The notes: generated by a model not told the origin, from the letters alone. A DNA stretch of 64,000 nt from JAJNBA01 sp035512775 (GCA_035512775.1 DATKDI010000045.1:1-64000), one strand, 5' to 3'. Counted from the stretch's first letter, positions 7,443 through 15,858 are shown. Program-made: numbers and translations.

Positions 7443-9761
7443 CTACCTCCTCGCCGGCTTCGGGAAACGGACGCGCGGCATGCCCTTCGACATCCCCCAC
7501 TCCTCGATCGGCCAGCGACGGCGGCGCGCGAACCGGTAGAGGTGGGAGTCGGGCGAGACCGCGACGGGATTCCCCACCGCGCGGAGCAGCGGGAGGTCGG
7601 AATAGGAGTCCGCGTACGCGTAGGAGAGCTTGAGATCGACTCCCTCCGTCGAGGCGTAGCGGCGAAGCCACGCAGCCCGCGCCTCACCGACGAGCGGGGG
7701 GCTGGACATGAACCCCGTGTACCGGCCTTCTTCGTCGACCTGGAGGTCCGCCCCGATCACCACGTCGAACAGCGGGTCGAGGGGCCGGAGGAACGCGTTC
7801 GCGGCGGCGGTGAGCAGCAACGTGCGATGCCCCGCAGCGCGATGCTCCCGGATGCGGCGGATGGCCCCCGGACTCGCCTTCTCCAGCATGAACTCACCCA
7901 CATGGCGATCGACCAGGCGATCGAGGCCCTCCACGGAGGCACCCTCGTACCGCCGGAAGAACGTGCGGAGGAAGTCACCTCGGTCCCGGCGGTCGATCGC
8001 CAGGTAGCGAGGGATCCGCCCGAAGACGCCGACCAGCTCACCAGGCCACTCATCCGGCTCGAGGTCCGCCATCCTCGCCCAGACGTAGGACTCGACGACG
8101 TTGGAAGAGATGATCGTCCCCTCCATGTCGAAGACGGCCAGCACCGGCTCCTCGCGCTCCCGGATCTTGACGCTCGGGCGCACCCGGTCCGTCCGCGCGA
8201 GCTCGCGCAGCGACTGTGTGACCGCGGGCGAATGGACGTCCTGCAGGTAGTGCTTCCAATCGACCGCCGCTGCGTCGAACGGGAACCGGGCGCGATCCTC
8301 TGCGGACAGGCTCGCGTAGAGCGCCATCGCAACGTCGTCGGTGTAGATCACCTCGGCCTCGGTGTAAGCGCCGTAGAGGTCGGAGTAGCGCTTCACGAAG
8401 TCGACCCGCGCCTTGTCGCGATCCACTCGACCCACGGCGTCGCGCATGGCCTTGGATTTCGGTAGGTGCGTGACGACTTTCTCTGCGATGTCGGTCAGCC
8501 GCTCGGCTCGACGGAGCATCCTCTCGACGGTGACGTTGCCGGGGAAGGTCCATTCTGGGACCTTGTGCTGGCCTCGGCCTCGCTCCGGCAGTGGGTGGGC
8601 CTCGAAGTACTCCCGAACGAGCGTGTACAGCTGGTGGAACTGCAGCGGGTTCCGGTCGCCCGAGGACACGTGGTAATGGGCAGGTTCGCCCGGCGCCGGA
8701 GGGGTCGCGGCGACGGCGAGGATCGCGTTGACGACGAAGTCCACCGGGATGATGTCCACGATCCCCTCCGGGATGCCGGGGAACTCGGGGATCTGTCCGA
8801 GGCCGTAGGACCGGATGATCGGGTCGGCCATCTTGAAGCCGTCGATCCATCCCGGTGTGGGGTGGAGCAAGGCGGACTCGATGATCGAAGGCCGGACGAT
8901 CGACAGCGGCAGACCTTCCCCCGCGGCGAGCTCTTCGACGGCGCGTTCCCCCATCGCTTTGGTGAACGTGTAGACGTCCGGCCACCCGAGCGATCGAGCG
9001 CGTTGACGACCGTATTCGACGAGTCGCTTCGTCATCCACGCTTTCCGGCGCTGCTCGGCGTCGTCGGCAACCGTGGTGGGACCAGCGCGGGAATGCTCTT
9101 TGGCTGCATCCTCCAGGAAGCGTTCGAGGAGCTCGGGCTTCCTCGACGCCGCCTCGACCTCGCCCCGCGACTGGAGCGCCAGGTCGGCCTCGAGTCTCCA
9201 ATCGACCCGGTGGTCCAGGGTGCGTTCCGGGATCACTCCCTTCTGCACCCCCGCGACGTAGGCGGTCGAGACGTGGACGAGGGCGGGTCGTGATCCACCC
9301 GCGAGCACACCGCGGTAGAGATTCATCGCACCGAGCAGGTTGGTCTGGAAGCCTTCGTCGATCGGCGGATCGAACGCGACCGCGGCCGCGGAGTGGATCA
9401 CCACATCGATGTCGCCCGGGAGCTCGGGCTGGCCTCGCGAGAAGTCGCCGTCGACGACCTCGACCCTCTCGTCGAGGAGTCCCAGGAGCGCGTCGTCGGA
9501 TCCGAGGGACGTGCGGAGCGGATCGAACGACGGCTTCCGCGACAGATAGTGGACCCGCTCGACCGAGGAGGCGCCGGTCTGCGATCTGACGAGGAGCACG
9601 ATCCTCGTCTCCGGGAAGTCCGCGAGGAAGCGTTCGAGGATCACCTGGCCGAGGAATCCGGTCACGCCCGTGAGGAAGATGCGCTTGCCGGCGAGCCGGT
9701 CCACGATCGACTCGGCCTTCGAGCGCCGGGCCTTCGCCTTCGGCTTGGGGTTCTCTACCAT
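7443..9761 (-). CDS. Fusion of an SDR/thioester-reductase-like domain with a HAD-IB phosphatase-like domain
   Basis: 772 residues. Residues 25-480 form an extended SDR of the male-sterility/fatty acyl-CoA reductase type: TGVTGFLGQ (31-39), STAYVAG, and YTFTKAMGERA with the Tyr-x3-Lys pair near 264. Residues 535-760 form a HAD-IB domain starting FDMEGT near 541; the nucleophile Asp is kept but the usual DxD second residue is Glu, so phosphatase activity is doubtful. A C-terminal SYAYADSYSDLPLL motif supports HAD. The reductase probably acts on an acyl thioester. It is first in the operon and its ATG is only 7 bases from a -10 box. Confidence 0.88.
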   Translation of the reverse strand: MVENPKPKAKARRSKAESIVDRLAGKRIFLTGVTGFLGQVILERFLADFPETRIVLLVRSQTGASSVERVHYLSRKPSFDPLRTSLGSDDALLGLLDERVEVVDGDFSRGQPELPGDIDVVIHSAAAVAFDPPIDEGFQTNLLGAMNLYRGVLAGGSRPALVHVSTAYVAGVQKGVIPERTLDHRVDWRLEADLALQSRGEVEAASRKPELLERFLEDAAKEHSRAGPTTVADDAEQRRKAWMTKRLVEYGRQRARSLGWPDVYTFTKAMGERAVEELAAGEGLPLSIVRPSIIESALLHPTPGWIDGFKMADPIIRSYGLGQIPEFPGIPEGIVDIIPVDFVVNAILAVAATPPAPGEPAHYHVSSGDRNPLQFHQLYTLVREYFEAHPLPERGRGQHKVPEWTFPGNVTVERMLRRAERLTDIAEKVVTHLPKSKAMRDAVGRVDRDKARVDFVKRYSDLYGAYTEAEVIYTDDVAMALYASLSAEDRARFPFDAAAVDWKHYLQDVHSPAVTQSLRELARTDRVRPSVKIREREEPVLAVFDMEGTIISSNVVESYVWARMADLEPDEWPGELVGVFGRIPRYLAIDRRDRGDFLRTFFRRYEGASVEGLDRLVDRHVGEFMLEKASPGAIRRIREHRAAGHRTLLLTAAANAFLRPLDPLFDVVIGADLQVDEEGRYTGFMSSPPLVGEARAAWLRRYASTEGVDLKLSYAYADSYSDLPLLRAVGNPVAVSPDSHLYRFARRRRWPIEEWGMSKGMPRVRFPKPARR

Positions 9762-9768
9762 CCGGGAG

Positions 9769-9797
9769 ATTATCGGCCGCTACCGGACGGTAGACAA
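9769..9797 (-). promoter_or_regulatory. Leaderless promoter with palindromic operator for the 9761-to-3071 operon
   Basis: On the minus strand TTGTCT (9797-9792), a 17-base spacer and GATAAT (9774-9769) form a good sigma-70-type promoter. The -10 ends 7 bases before the ATG at 9761, so transcription should begin at or next to the start codon (leaderless). The perfect palindrome CTACCG-TC-CGGTAG (9793-9780) fills most of the spacer, a classic repressor position. TetR encoded at the operon's end is the obvious candidate. Confidence 0.6.
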
Positions 9798-9866
9798 CCC
9801 TCGATTCAAGAGAGCTCCCGCGCTGGTCGAAGGCAAGATGTCGGACTTCTCACAGGAGAATCTGCA

Positions 9867-11141
9867 GTGTCACTCCGTTCGAAGATGCTTGCGATGTCGA
9901 CGATCCCGGTGGTCGTCCTGGCCTTCACCGTCGTGTACGCGGTGTCCGCACAGACGACGGCCTCTCGGACGAACACCGAGGTCGACCGCACGAACACGGT
10001 GAGACATCTGCTCGCAGAGATCCAGAACGACCTGGCGGTCGCCGAGGCGGGCGTCCGTGGCTACCTGCTGACCGAGCGAGCGGCCATACACCAGGACTAC
10101 GAGAACGCCGTGGCGAGTCTTCGCCGTCGTCTGACGGAACTCGATCGCACGCTGATCGAAGAACTCCAGCGCACGCGACTCGAGCGCCTCCATGAGCTCG
10201 TCGACGAGCGCCTCGAGACCTTCCGAGTCACGCTGCAAGTCGGGAGGGTGGCAGCTCCGGACACGCAGACCCGGCTCGAGACACTCATCCTGCACGGGCA
10301 GACGATCACCGTTGCTCTGCGAGGCGTGGCCGAACAGATGCAGTTGACCGCCGATGAGCTGGTCGCTCAGCAGATCTCGGCTCGAGACGCATCCTTCCGC
10401 CGGTCGTACCTCGTGCAGGTGGTGGCGATGCCCGCGGCCGTGTTCGCAGCGATGATCCTCGTCGTCAGCTTCACCGCGGGGATCGTGAGACGGGTCGGCA
10501 GGATCCGCCACAACGCGAAGCGGCTCGATGAGGGCAGGCCGCTGGAGGACGCGGACGACTCTCACGACGAGCTCGGGTCGCTCTCGCGAGCACTGGTCCG
10601 GACCGGATCGCACCTCTCGGAGCTCCAGGAGGAACTCCGCCGGCTCGCGACCGTCGACGAGCTCACGAAGCTCGCCAACCGGCGCGGCTTCTTCGCGCTC
10701 GCGGAGCACCAACTTCTGGTCGCGGCCCGGACGAGGGCGGCCGTGGCGCTGTTGTTCATCGACGTGGACGGCCTCAAGCACGTGAACGACGAGCACGGCC
10801 ATTCGATGGGCGACCAGTTGCTGAAGGAGACGGCCGACGTGCTCCGGGAAACCATCCGCGTCTCGGATCTGGCGGGCCGGCTCGGTGGCGACGAGTTCTG
10901 CGTGCTCCTCATGGGGGACCCGGACCTCGATCCCGCGCGCGCGGTCGATCGGCTCCGCCACACGATCGACGAACACAACGCGCGCCCCGGTCGACAGTTC
11001 CGCGTGTCGCTCTCGATCGGTCTCTCCGCACTGCCCCCAGGGCGGTCCGTCACGCTCGAGGAGCTGATCGACGCCGCGGATGAGGGGATGTACGAAGACA
11101 AGCGCGGGAAGCGCGAATCCCAGTCCGTCTGGTCCATCTAG
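9867..11141 (+). CDS. Membrane diguanylate cyclase: CHASE3-like sensor, HAMP-like linker, GGDEF
   Basis: 424 residues. A membrane segment at about 7-30 and another at 181-205 bracket an extracytoplasmic four-helix CHASE3-like domain (AEAGVRGYLLTERAAIHQDY). A short HAMP-like linker leads to a GGDEF domain. GGDEF is intact at 340-344, and the inhibitory I-site RVSD (331-334) is spaced five residues before it, so this is likely an active, product-inhibited c-di-GMP synthase. The GTG at 9867 has AGGAG eight bases upstream. It is divergent from the lipid operon and convergent with the BldD-like gene, with a terminator between them. Confidence 0.92.
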   Translation: MSLRSKMLAMSTIPVVVLAFTVVYAVSAQTTASRTNTEVDRTNTVRHLLAEIQNDLAVAEAGVRGYLLTERAAIHQDYENAVASLRRRLTELDRTLIEELQRTRLERLHELVDERLETFRVTLQVGRVAAPDTQTRLETLILHGQTITVALRGVAEQMQLTADELVAQQISARDASFRRSYLVQVVAMPAAVFAAMILVVSFTAGIVRRVGRIRHNAKRLDEGRPLEDADDSHDELGSLSRALVRTGSHLSELQEELRRLATVDELTKLANRRGFFALAEHQLLVAARTRAAVALLFIDVDGLKHVNDEHGHSMGDQLLKETADVLRETIRVSDLAGRLGGDEFCVLLMGDPDLDPARAVDRLRHTIDEHNARPGRQFRVSLSIGLSALPPGRSVTLEELIDAADEGMYEDKRGKRESQSVWSI

Positions 11142-11219
11142 ACGGACCCGGAAGGGCAGCGAAGGCGGACGACAGCAGGTGATTAGTACATGAGAAGTAG
11201 GGCGTTTGGCACACTAGAG

Positions 11220-11248
11220 AGAAACCCCTCCCTTCGATCAGGGTTTCT
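11220..11248. terminator. Hairpin terminator between convergent genes
   Basis: AGAAACCC (11220-11227) and GGGTTTCT (11241-11248) pair perfectly around a 13-base loop; the GGGTTTCTTCT side gives a weak T-rich tail. It sits in an unusually AT-rich stretch between the cyclase stop (11141) and the stop of the BldD-like gene (11321). Confidence 0.5.
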
Positions 11249-11320
11249 TCTCAGCGTCGCACGAGGTTTTCCACATGCAGGGCGACGCCACGGATACATG
11301 GTCTGCTGGGGGTGGACGAG

Positions 11321-11839
11321 TTACGGCGAAGGATGCCCCTCGGCACCCGATGTCTGGCCTCCGGGTGGATCCTTGTGCCCGCCCGTCTGTGACCGGATGC
11401 CCGGTCCCAGGACCTCGACCAACTCATACGGCTTCTTCCCCGCTGCGGTCGCCAACACCTCGAGGTCGCCGGAGCGAAGCACTATCGTCTCGACAGGCTC
11501 GTCACGCCGGAGAGCACGGATCTGACGGATGAAGCCGACCACGAGAGCTGCCTCCGCGGAACCCAGAGACTCGAGCTGCGCGAGGTCGATGTCGGGCTCG
11601 GCGATCCCTTGCACCGACCGCCAGATGTCGCCGAGGATCGAGTGGGGTGGCACCGAGTAGAGCTCGCAGAGCTCGCAGAACCGCTCGAGGGAGATCGAAC
11701 GCTCGCCCCGTTCGTATCCCGCGATCGACGTTGGTTTGATACGCGCCTCGGTGAGGTCGGAAACCTTGCGGAGGGTCAGGCCGCGCATGCGTCGCGCGCG
11801 TCGCAGGGCTCGACCGGTCTCGAAGGCGATGCGCCCCAT
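11321..11839 (-). CDS. BldD-like regulator with c-di-GMP-binding signature
   Basis: 172 residues. Residues 7-68 form an XRE/BldD-type helix-turn-helix (SIAGYERGERSISLERF...YSVPPHSIL), strongly like Streptomyces BldD. In the C-terminal half RRD (111-113), eight residues and RSGD (122-125) reproduce the BldD c-di-GMP motif RxD-X8-RxxD with exact spacing, followed by LEVLATAAGKKP, which aligns with the BldD sequence after the motif. The protein should dimerise on c-di-GMP and repress DNA targets. The ATG at 11839 has AAGGG 5 bases upstream. The last 25 residues are a disordered Gly/Pro/His tail. It sits opposite a diguanylate cyclase. Confidence 0.87.
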   Translation of the reverse strand: MGRIAFETGRALRRARRMRGLTLRKVSDLTEARIKPTSIAGYERGERSISLERFCELCELYSVPPHSILGDIWRSVQGIAEPDIDLAQLESLGSAEAALVVGFIRQIRALRRDEPVETIVLRSGDLEVLATAAGKKPYELVEVLGPGIRSQTGGHKDPPGGQTSGAEGHPSP

Positions 11840-11886
11840 CTCAGCCCTTCTGTAGTCGTTCGTCGGCAGTTTCGGGGCGGGACTCG

Positions 11887-11932
11887 ATTGTAGGTTCGAG
11901 CATGGGGCGAATCCATCACCTGAATCCATCAC
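11887..11932 (-). promoter_or_regulatory. Promoter -10 (TACAAT) and tandem 13-bp repeat upstream of the BldD-like gene
   Basis: On the minus strand TACAAT (11892-11887) is a good -10. Two copies of GTGATGGATTC (11932-11922 and 11919-11909) lie head to tail with a 13-base period, covering and extending upstream of the -35 region. No good -35 hexamer is seen. Such a tandem site could be bound by the regulator itself or by an activator. Confidence 0.4.
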
Positions 11933-12070
11933 GCACTTCCGCAGCCGGGCGTATCTTTCGTACGGCCTGACGGCGCGACATCCTTCGCGCGCAACCGTTC
12001 CGGCCGGGTCGAACACCGGCCACGACACTCTCTGCGTCGGGATTCTCCGCGTGGATATGGCCAAAAAGGG

Positions 12071-12100
12071 TTGCCCTAGACGCGCTCCGCGTTCTAGATT
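12071..12100 (+). promoter_or_regulatory. Weak promoter candidate for the sensor-kinase gene
   Basis: TTGCCC (12071-12076), an 18-base spacer and TAGATT (12095-12100) form a poor sigma-70-like pair. The spacer and flanks hold an imperfect dyad, CTAGA-CGCG-CTC-CGCG-TTCTAG (12076-12097). The rest of the 342-base gap between 11839 and 12182 is AT-richer than its surroundings and holds no gene I can support. Confidence 0.25.
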
Positions 12101-12181
12101 GTGATACGTCGTTTCCAGTAGAAGCAATGACGTAGGGATTCTGGGCGTGGGTTCCGATCGTTCCCGGGGGACGGCGGATGG

Positions 12182-13831
12182 GTGCCCGACGGAGAGGGGA
12201 AGGCGCTGACGGGGCCAGGACTACTGATGGGCCTGATAGGCCATGCTGCGCGGCCGGAGGTCTCAAGTCTCCGGGAGCTCTCAGAGGCCCTCGGCGCAGC
12301 GGAAGATGCCGATGCCCTGGCAAGCGCTGGGGCCCAGTGGATAGGAACGGTTCTGGGTCCGGCAACACCGGTGTCGCTCGCGCGTCCGGACGGGTCATCC
12401 CATCGCCTGCGGATCACCTGGACGTCCGGGTCGAGCGCCGGACTCTCCGAGAAGGCCGAACGCCGGCGCGTCGTCGAGCGCCGCGCTGCCTTCGCCTCGT
12501 TGCGACCGACAACGGTCAGGCTGGAGGATCACGATCAGATCCTCGCGATGCTCCCGTTGATGTGTCGGGGGCGAGCGGTCGGCGTCCTAGAAGTCGTTGC
12601 GCCTGAGGCCGGGCTGGAGGCTGCCTGGGACCTTCTGGAGGCCGGAACGAGCCAGCTCGGAGCCGCTCTTCACGTACTGACACAGAACGAGCGCTTCCGG
12701 CGAAGGGTCGAGAGTTGGGAGCGGACGGCGAACCTGGAAGCAGCGCTGGTCCGGGCCAAGTCTGCCGACGAAGCTGTCCGTATCGCGGTCCGGTTCGTCT
12801 GGGAGCGAGTCCGGGTTCCCGTGGCGGGGTGGTGCGAGGCCAACGGTGGGATCCACACGCTCATCGAAACCCGAGGCCTTGCGAACTCGGCGCGACGCGA
12901 GCTGCACCAGCTGCTGCCGACGATCCCGCCGTGGGGCTCGCTCGGCGCCTCGGAGCAGGAAGCGGCCAAGCAGGTCTTCCGGGATATCGCCGGTGTCCAC
13001 CATGTCTCCGCCCTCGATGCGCGGGACGGCGTGCTGCTCGTGGGGCGCACGGACGAAGCGATCGACGGATCGATCGAGATGGTCGGCTCCCTGCTGGCCG
13101 AGGTGCTCCATATCCTTGACGAGGCCGCACTCGCGAGCATGCGGAATCAACGCTTCGATCTCGGCATCGCCTGGACCGCCCACGAGCTCCGCGGGCCCTT
13201 GCTCGGAGTCAAGGCGGCGCTCGAGCTGCTCCTCATGCGCCGCCCCCCGGATCCCTCCGAGGATGCGTTCTTGCGCACATCGCTCAGCGAGCTCGACCAG
13301 CTCACGTCGTCCGTGGATGCCATCCTGACATGGGCAGTGGGCGAGCAGCCGCTGCCGACAGGGGAGGCCGACCTGGTCCGGGTCGTCGAGGAAACCGCGG
13401 ATTCCTGCCGACTCGAGTTCGGTCAAGACCGTGTGATCGTGATCGAAGCCCCCGATGGTGTGATCGCGCCCGTCGAACCGACCCACCTCCGCATGGTGGT
13501 GTCGAACCTCCTTCGCAATGCGCTGATCTACTCGTTCCGGGGAACGAAGGTCGAGGTCGTTGTCCGGGATTCCGTGGACCACGTAGAGCTCAGCGTCAGG
13601 GACGAAGGGCCCGAGATCCCCGCCAAGGATCGCCGCCTGATCTTCGACCCCTTCGCACGTGGCAGCAACAGCGGTTCGAACCGCATCGGCACCGGATTGG
13701 GCCTGTTCATCGCCCGACGGATCGTCGACGCCCACGGGGGGCGGATCTGGGTCGAATCGGACCCGGGTTGGACGACCTTCTACGTGAGGTTTCCGATCGA
13801 GGGGAGGAACCAGCAACGATTCGCGTCTTGA
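12182..13831 (+). CDS. Soluble sensor histidine kinase
   Basis: 549 residues from GTG at 12182. No membrane segment is evident. Two GAF-like sensory regions (about 30-160 and 180-310) precede a HisKA dimerisation segment with the phospho-acceptor His334 in AHELRGPL, then a HATPase domain with N-box (NLLRNAL), DEGPEIPA, the F-box (IFDPFARG) and GTGLGLFIARR. It should autophosphorylate and pass phosphate to a response regulator, most simply the one whose gene overlaps its 3' end by 16 bases. An ATG at 12227 with AGGA upstream is an equally good start and would remove 15 residues. The signal sensed is unknown. Confidence 0.9.
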   Translation: MPDGEGKALTGPGLLMGLIGHAARPEVSSLRELSEALGAAEDADALASAGAQWIGTVLGPATPVSLARPDGSSHRLRITWTSGSSAGLSEKAERRRVVERRAAFASLRPTTVRLEDHDQILAMLPLMCRGRAVGVLEVVAPEAGLEAAWDLLEAGTSQLGAALHVLTQNERFRRRVESWERTANLEAALVRAKSADEAVRIAVRFVWERVRVPVAGWCEANGGIHTLIETRGLANSARRELHQLLPTIPPWGSLGASEQEAAKQVFRDIAGVHHVSALDARDGVLLVGRTDEAIDGSIEMVGSLLAEVLHILDEAALASMRNQRFDLGIAWTAHELRGPLLGVKAALELLLMRRPPDPSEDAFLRTSLSELDQLTSSVDAILTWAVGEQPLPTGEADLVRVVEETADSCRLEFGQDRVIVIEAPDGVIAPVEPTHLRMVVSNLLRNALIYSFRGTKVEVVVRDSVDHVELSVRDEGPEIPAKDRRLIFDPFARGSNSGSNRIGTGLGLFIARRIVDAHGGRIWVESDPGWTTFYVRFPIEGRNQQRFAS

Positions 13832-14478
13832 TCGCCGACGATCACATGCTTTTCGCGGAAGCCGTGCAGGCGGCCATCCAGGGTCTCGGCATGTCGGTCA
13901 CCCACATCGTCACCACGGGTGAAGGCGCGATCACCGAGGTCGACCGCGCTGTCCCCGACGTGATCTTCATGGACATCGGGTTGCCGGACCAGAGCGGGCT
14001 GATGGCCGGGCGGATCATCCTCGAACGTCACCCCGAAGCAAGGATCATCGCGCTGACCGCGCTGAGCGATCGTTCCGCCGTGGAAGAGGCGCTCCGCATC
14101 GGGTTCGTCGGGTACCTCACGAAGGACACCCCCGTCGCCCGTTTCGTGAACGCGATCCGATCCGCGGTCGACGGGCACCTCGTCCTCCCACAGCGGCTCT
14201 CTCCCGTTCGGCGCCAGACGCAAGTGGAGAAGGACGTTGCCCTGATGGCTTCCCAGCTCACGCCTCGGGAGCGCGAGGTCCTCACGCTCCTGGTCCGGGG
14301 GGCCGATGGTCGAAGGGCAGCGGCGACGTTGGGCATCAGCCTCAACACGGTGAGGACGCACGTCCAGAGCATCCTGACGAAGCTCCAAGTCCATTCTCGA
14401 CTCGAGGCGGCGACCTTCGCGGTCAGGCACGGGATCGTCAGCATCTCCGGGCCGGACGAAGGTCGCGAGGCGATCTAG
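13816..14478 (+). CDS. NarL/FixJ-type response regulator, apparently starting at ACG
   Basis: About 220 residues. The receiver domain has the acidic pair Asp8-Asp9, phospho-acceptor Asp53 in IFMDIGLPD and the conserved Lys in YLTKDTP. The LuxR-type helix-turn-helix (about 150-210) has LTPREREVLTLL and ISLNTVRTHVQSIL. The canonical start (x-IRVLIADDH) falls on ACG at 13816; no ATG, GTG or TTG is available before the acidic pair, and a perfect GGAGG sits 8 bases before this ACG. The gene overlaps the kinase gene by 16 bases, implying coupling. A sequencing error in the start codon is possible. Confidence 0.88.
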   Translation, partial: TIRVLIADDHMLFAEAVQAAIQGLGMSVTHIVTTGEGAITEVDRAVPDVIFMDIGLPDQSGLMAGRIILERHPEARIIALTALSDRSAVEEALRIGFVGYLTKDTPVARFVNAIRSAVDGHLVLPQRLSPVRRQTQVEKDVALMASQLTPREREVLTLLVRGADGRRAAATLGISLNTVRTHVQSILTKLQVHSRLEAATFAVRHGIVSISGPDEGREAI

Positions 14479-14626
14479 CCAGCGCGAGGTCCGGCCCGAG
14501 ACCCGGGGGCGCCCTCATCCGCTCGTCGTAGACCGGATACGCCGCTGGTGGCGTGTGCGCCGTCGACGCCCTCGCTACCGTCACGAGGCCGCTGTCCGCG
14601 GCGTCGACGCAACCGCAAGGGGAGAC

Positions 14627-15313
14627 ATGGACCCAGGGGACGCTCCGATCCGGATCTTGGTCGCGGACCAGCATGGGCTCTTCCGGGAGGCGCTGAGGAC
14701 CGGCTTGGAGACCGAGCAGGACCTTGTAGTCGTCGCCGAGGCGCGGAACGGGCCCGAGGCGGTCGCCGAGATCGAACGCACGGTCCCGCACGTCGCGATC
14801 GTCGACATGGACCTCCCGGTCACCGATGCGGCGAGCACCACCCGCCTGATCAGGGAACGGACCAACAGCTGCCGCGTGCTGATCCTGGGCGGTACCGAGG
14901 ACTACCGACGCCTCGTCGACGTTCTCGACGCGGGCGCGAACGGCTACGTGACGAAAGAGGCGCCGCTCGCGGATCTGATCCACGCGACGCGGGCCGTCCA
15001 TCGCGGCGACACCTTGATCTCACCCAGGATCCTCGGTCCTCTCCTCGCCACCTTGCTCCGACGGAAGCGCGAGCTCGATCGCGCCCATGCACGGATCTCC
15101 CGGCTGACACGACGTGAGCGCGAGGTTCTCGCACTCCTCGCGGGCGGGGCCGACAACGACAGCATCGCGTGGAGGCTGGTGATCAGTCCACAGACCGCGC
15201 GCACCCACATCCAGAACATCTTGACGAAGCTCTCGGTTCACTCTCGTCTCGAGGCCGCCGCCTTCGTCACGCAGAACGGAATCCTAGAGGACCTCGTCCT
15301 TGTCGATGTCTGA
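14627..15313 (+). CDS. Second NarL/FixJ-type response regulator
   Basis: 228 residues from ATG at 14627 (GGGGAG just upstream). The receiver domain has phospho-acceptor Asp62 in IVDMDLPVTD and Lys in YVTKEAP, but the usual acidic pair reads Asp-Gln (VADQHGLF), which may weaken magnesium binding. The DNA-binding half resembles the first regulator closely (LTRREREVLALLAGGAD; QTARTHIQNILTKL; VHSRLEAAAF), so the two are probably duplicates. It has no kinase of its own nearby and likely shares the kinase at 12182. The 148 bases between the two regulators hold no other gene. Confidence 0.88.
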   Translation: MDPGDAPIRILVADQHGLFREALRTGLETEQDLVVVAEARNGPEAVAEIERTVPHVAIVDMDLPVTDAASTTRLIRERTNSCRVLILGGTEDYRRLVDVLDAGANGYVTKEAPLADLIHATRAVHRGDTLISPRILGPLLATLLRRKRELDRAHARISRLTRREREVLALLAGGADNDSIAWRLVISPQTARTHIQNILTKLSVHSRLEAAAFVTQNGILEDLVLVDV

Positions 15314-15315
15314 GG

Positions 15316-15845
15316 ATGGGTGAGCCTGGAGCGCACGCTCGCTCGTCCGGACTCTCCGGCGCGGTGGCGCTGGTCACCGGCGCGGTGGGCTTCGTCGGGA
15401 GTCATCTCGTCGAGCGTCTCGTCGGCGCGGCCGCCGCGGTTCGCGCGATCGTCTCGCTGACGGCGTACTACAGCGTCGAACAGAAGCGACGAACGCTCGA
15501 CACCTGAGGCAGCTCCCCGGCTGTGCCGTGTTCGAAGCCGACCTCCGAACGAGCGACCTGGCTCCCCTCGAGGACGGGGCCGACCTGGTCTTCCACAAGG
15601 CCGGACAACCTGGCGTCAGAGCATCATGGCAGGGCTTCGGGGATCACCTCGGACACAACGTGCTGGCGACGCAGCGATCGCTCGATCGGCGTCCCGCCCA
15701 GCCCGGCGACGTGCGCGCGACGTCCGGTTCCACGGCCCTCGCTGCGGAGACCCTCGGCTGGCGGCCGCGCGTGTCGCTCCGGGTCGGGGTGGCCGAGCAG
15801 GTCGCGTGGCACGCGTCCCGCAACAGGCTGGAACGCTCCGCCTGA
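15316..15845 (+). pseudogene. Decayed NAD-dependent sugar epimerase/dehydratase
   Basis: The first reading segment (15316-15507) encodes an SDR start with the NAD-binding motif VTGAVGFVGSHLVERL. A frameshift near 15495 moves the match to another frame, where EADLRTSDLAPLEDGADLVF and QPGVRASW continue the same epimerase. The sequence then jumps from NVLATQRSLD straight to PGDVRATSG...LGWRPRVSL, the family's C-terminus, so about 150-190 residues with the catalytic Tyr-x3-Lys are deleted. The product cannot be active. It marks the ragged left border of the polysaccharide locus. Confidence 0.8.
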
Positions 15846-15858
15846 TCCCGGTCTCGTC

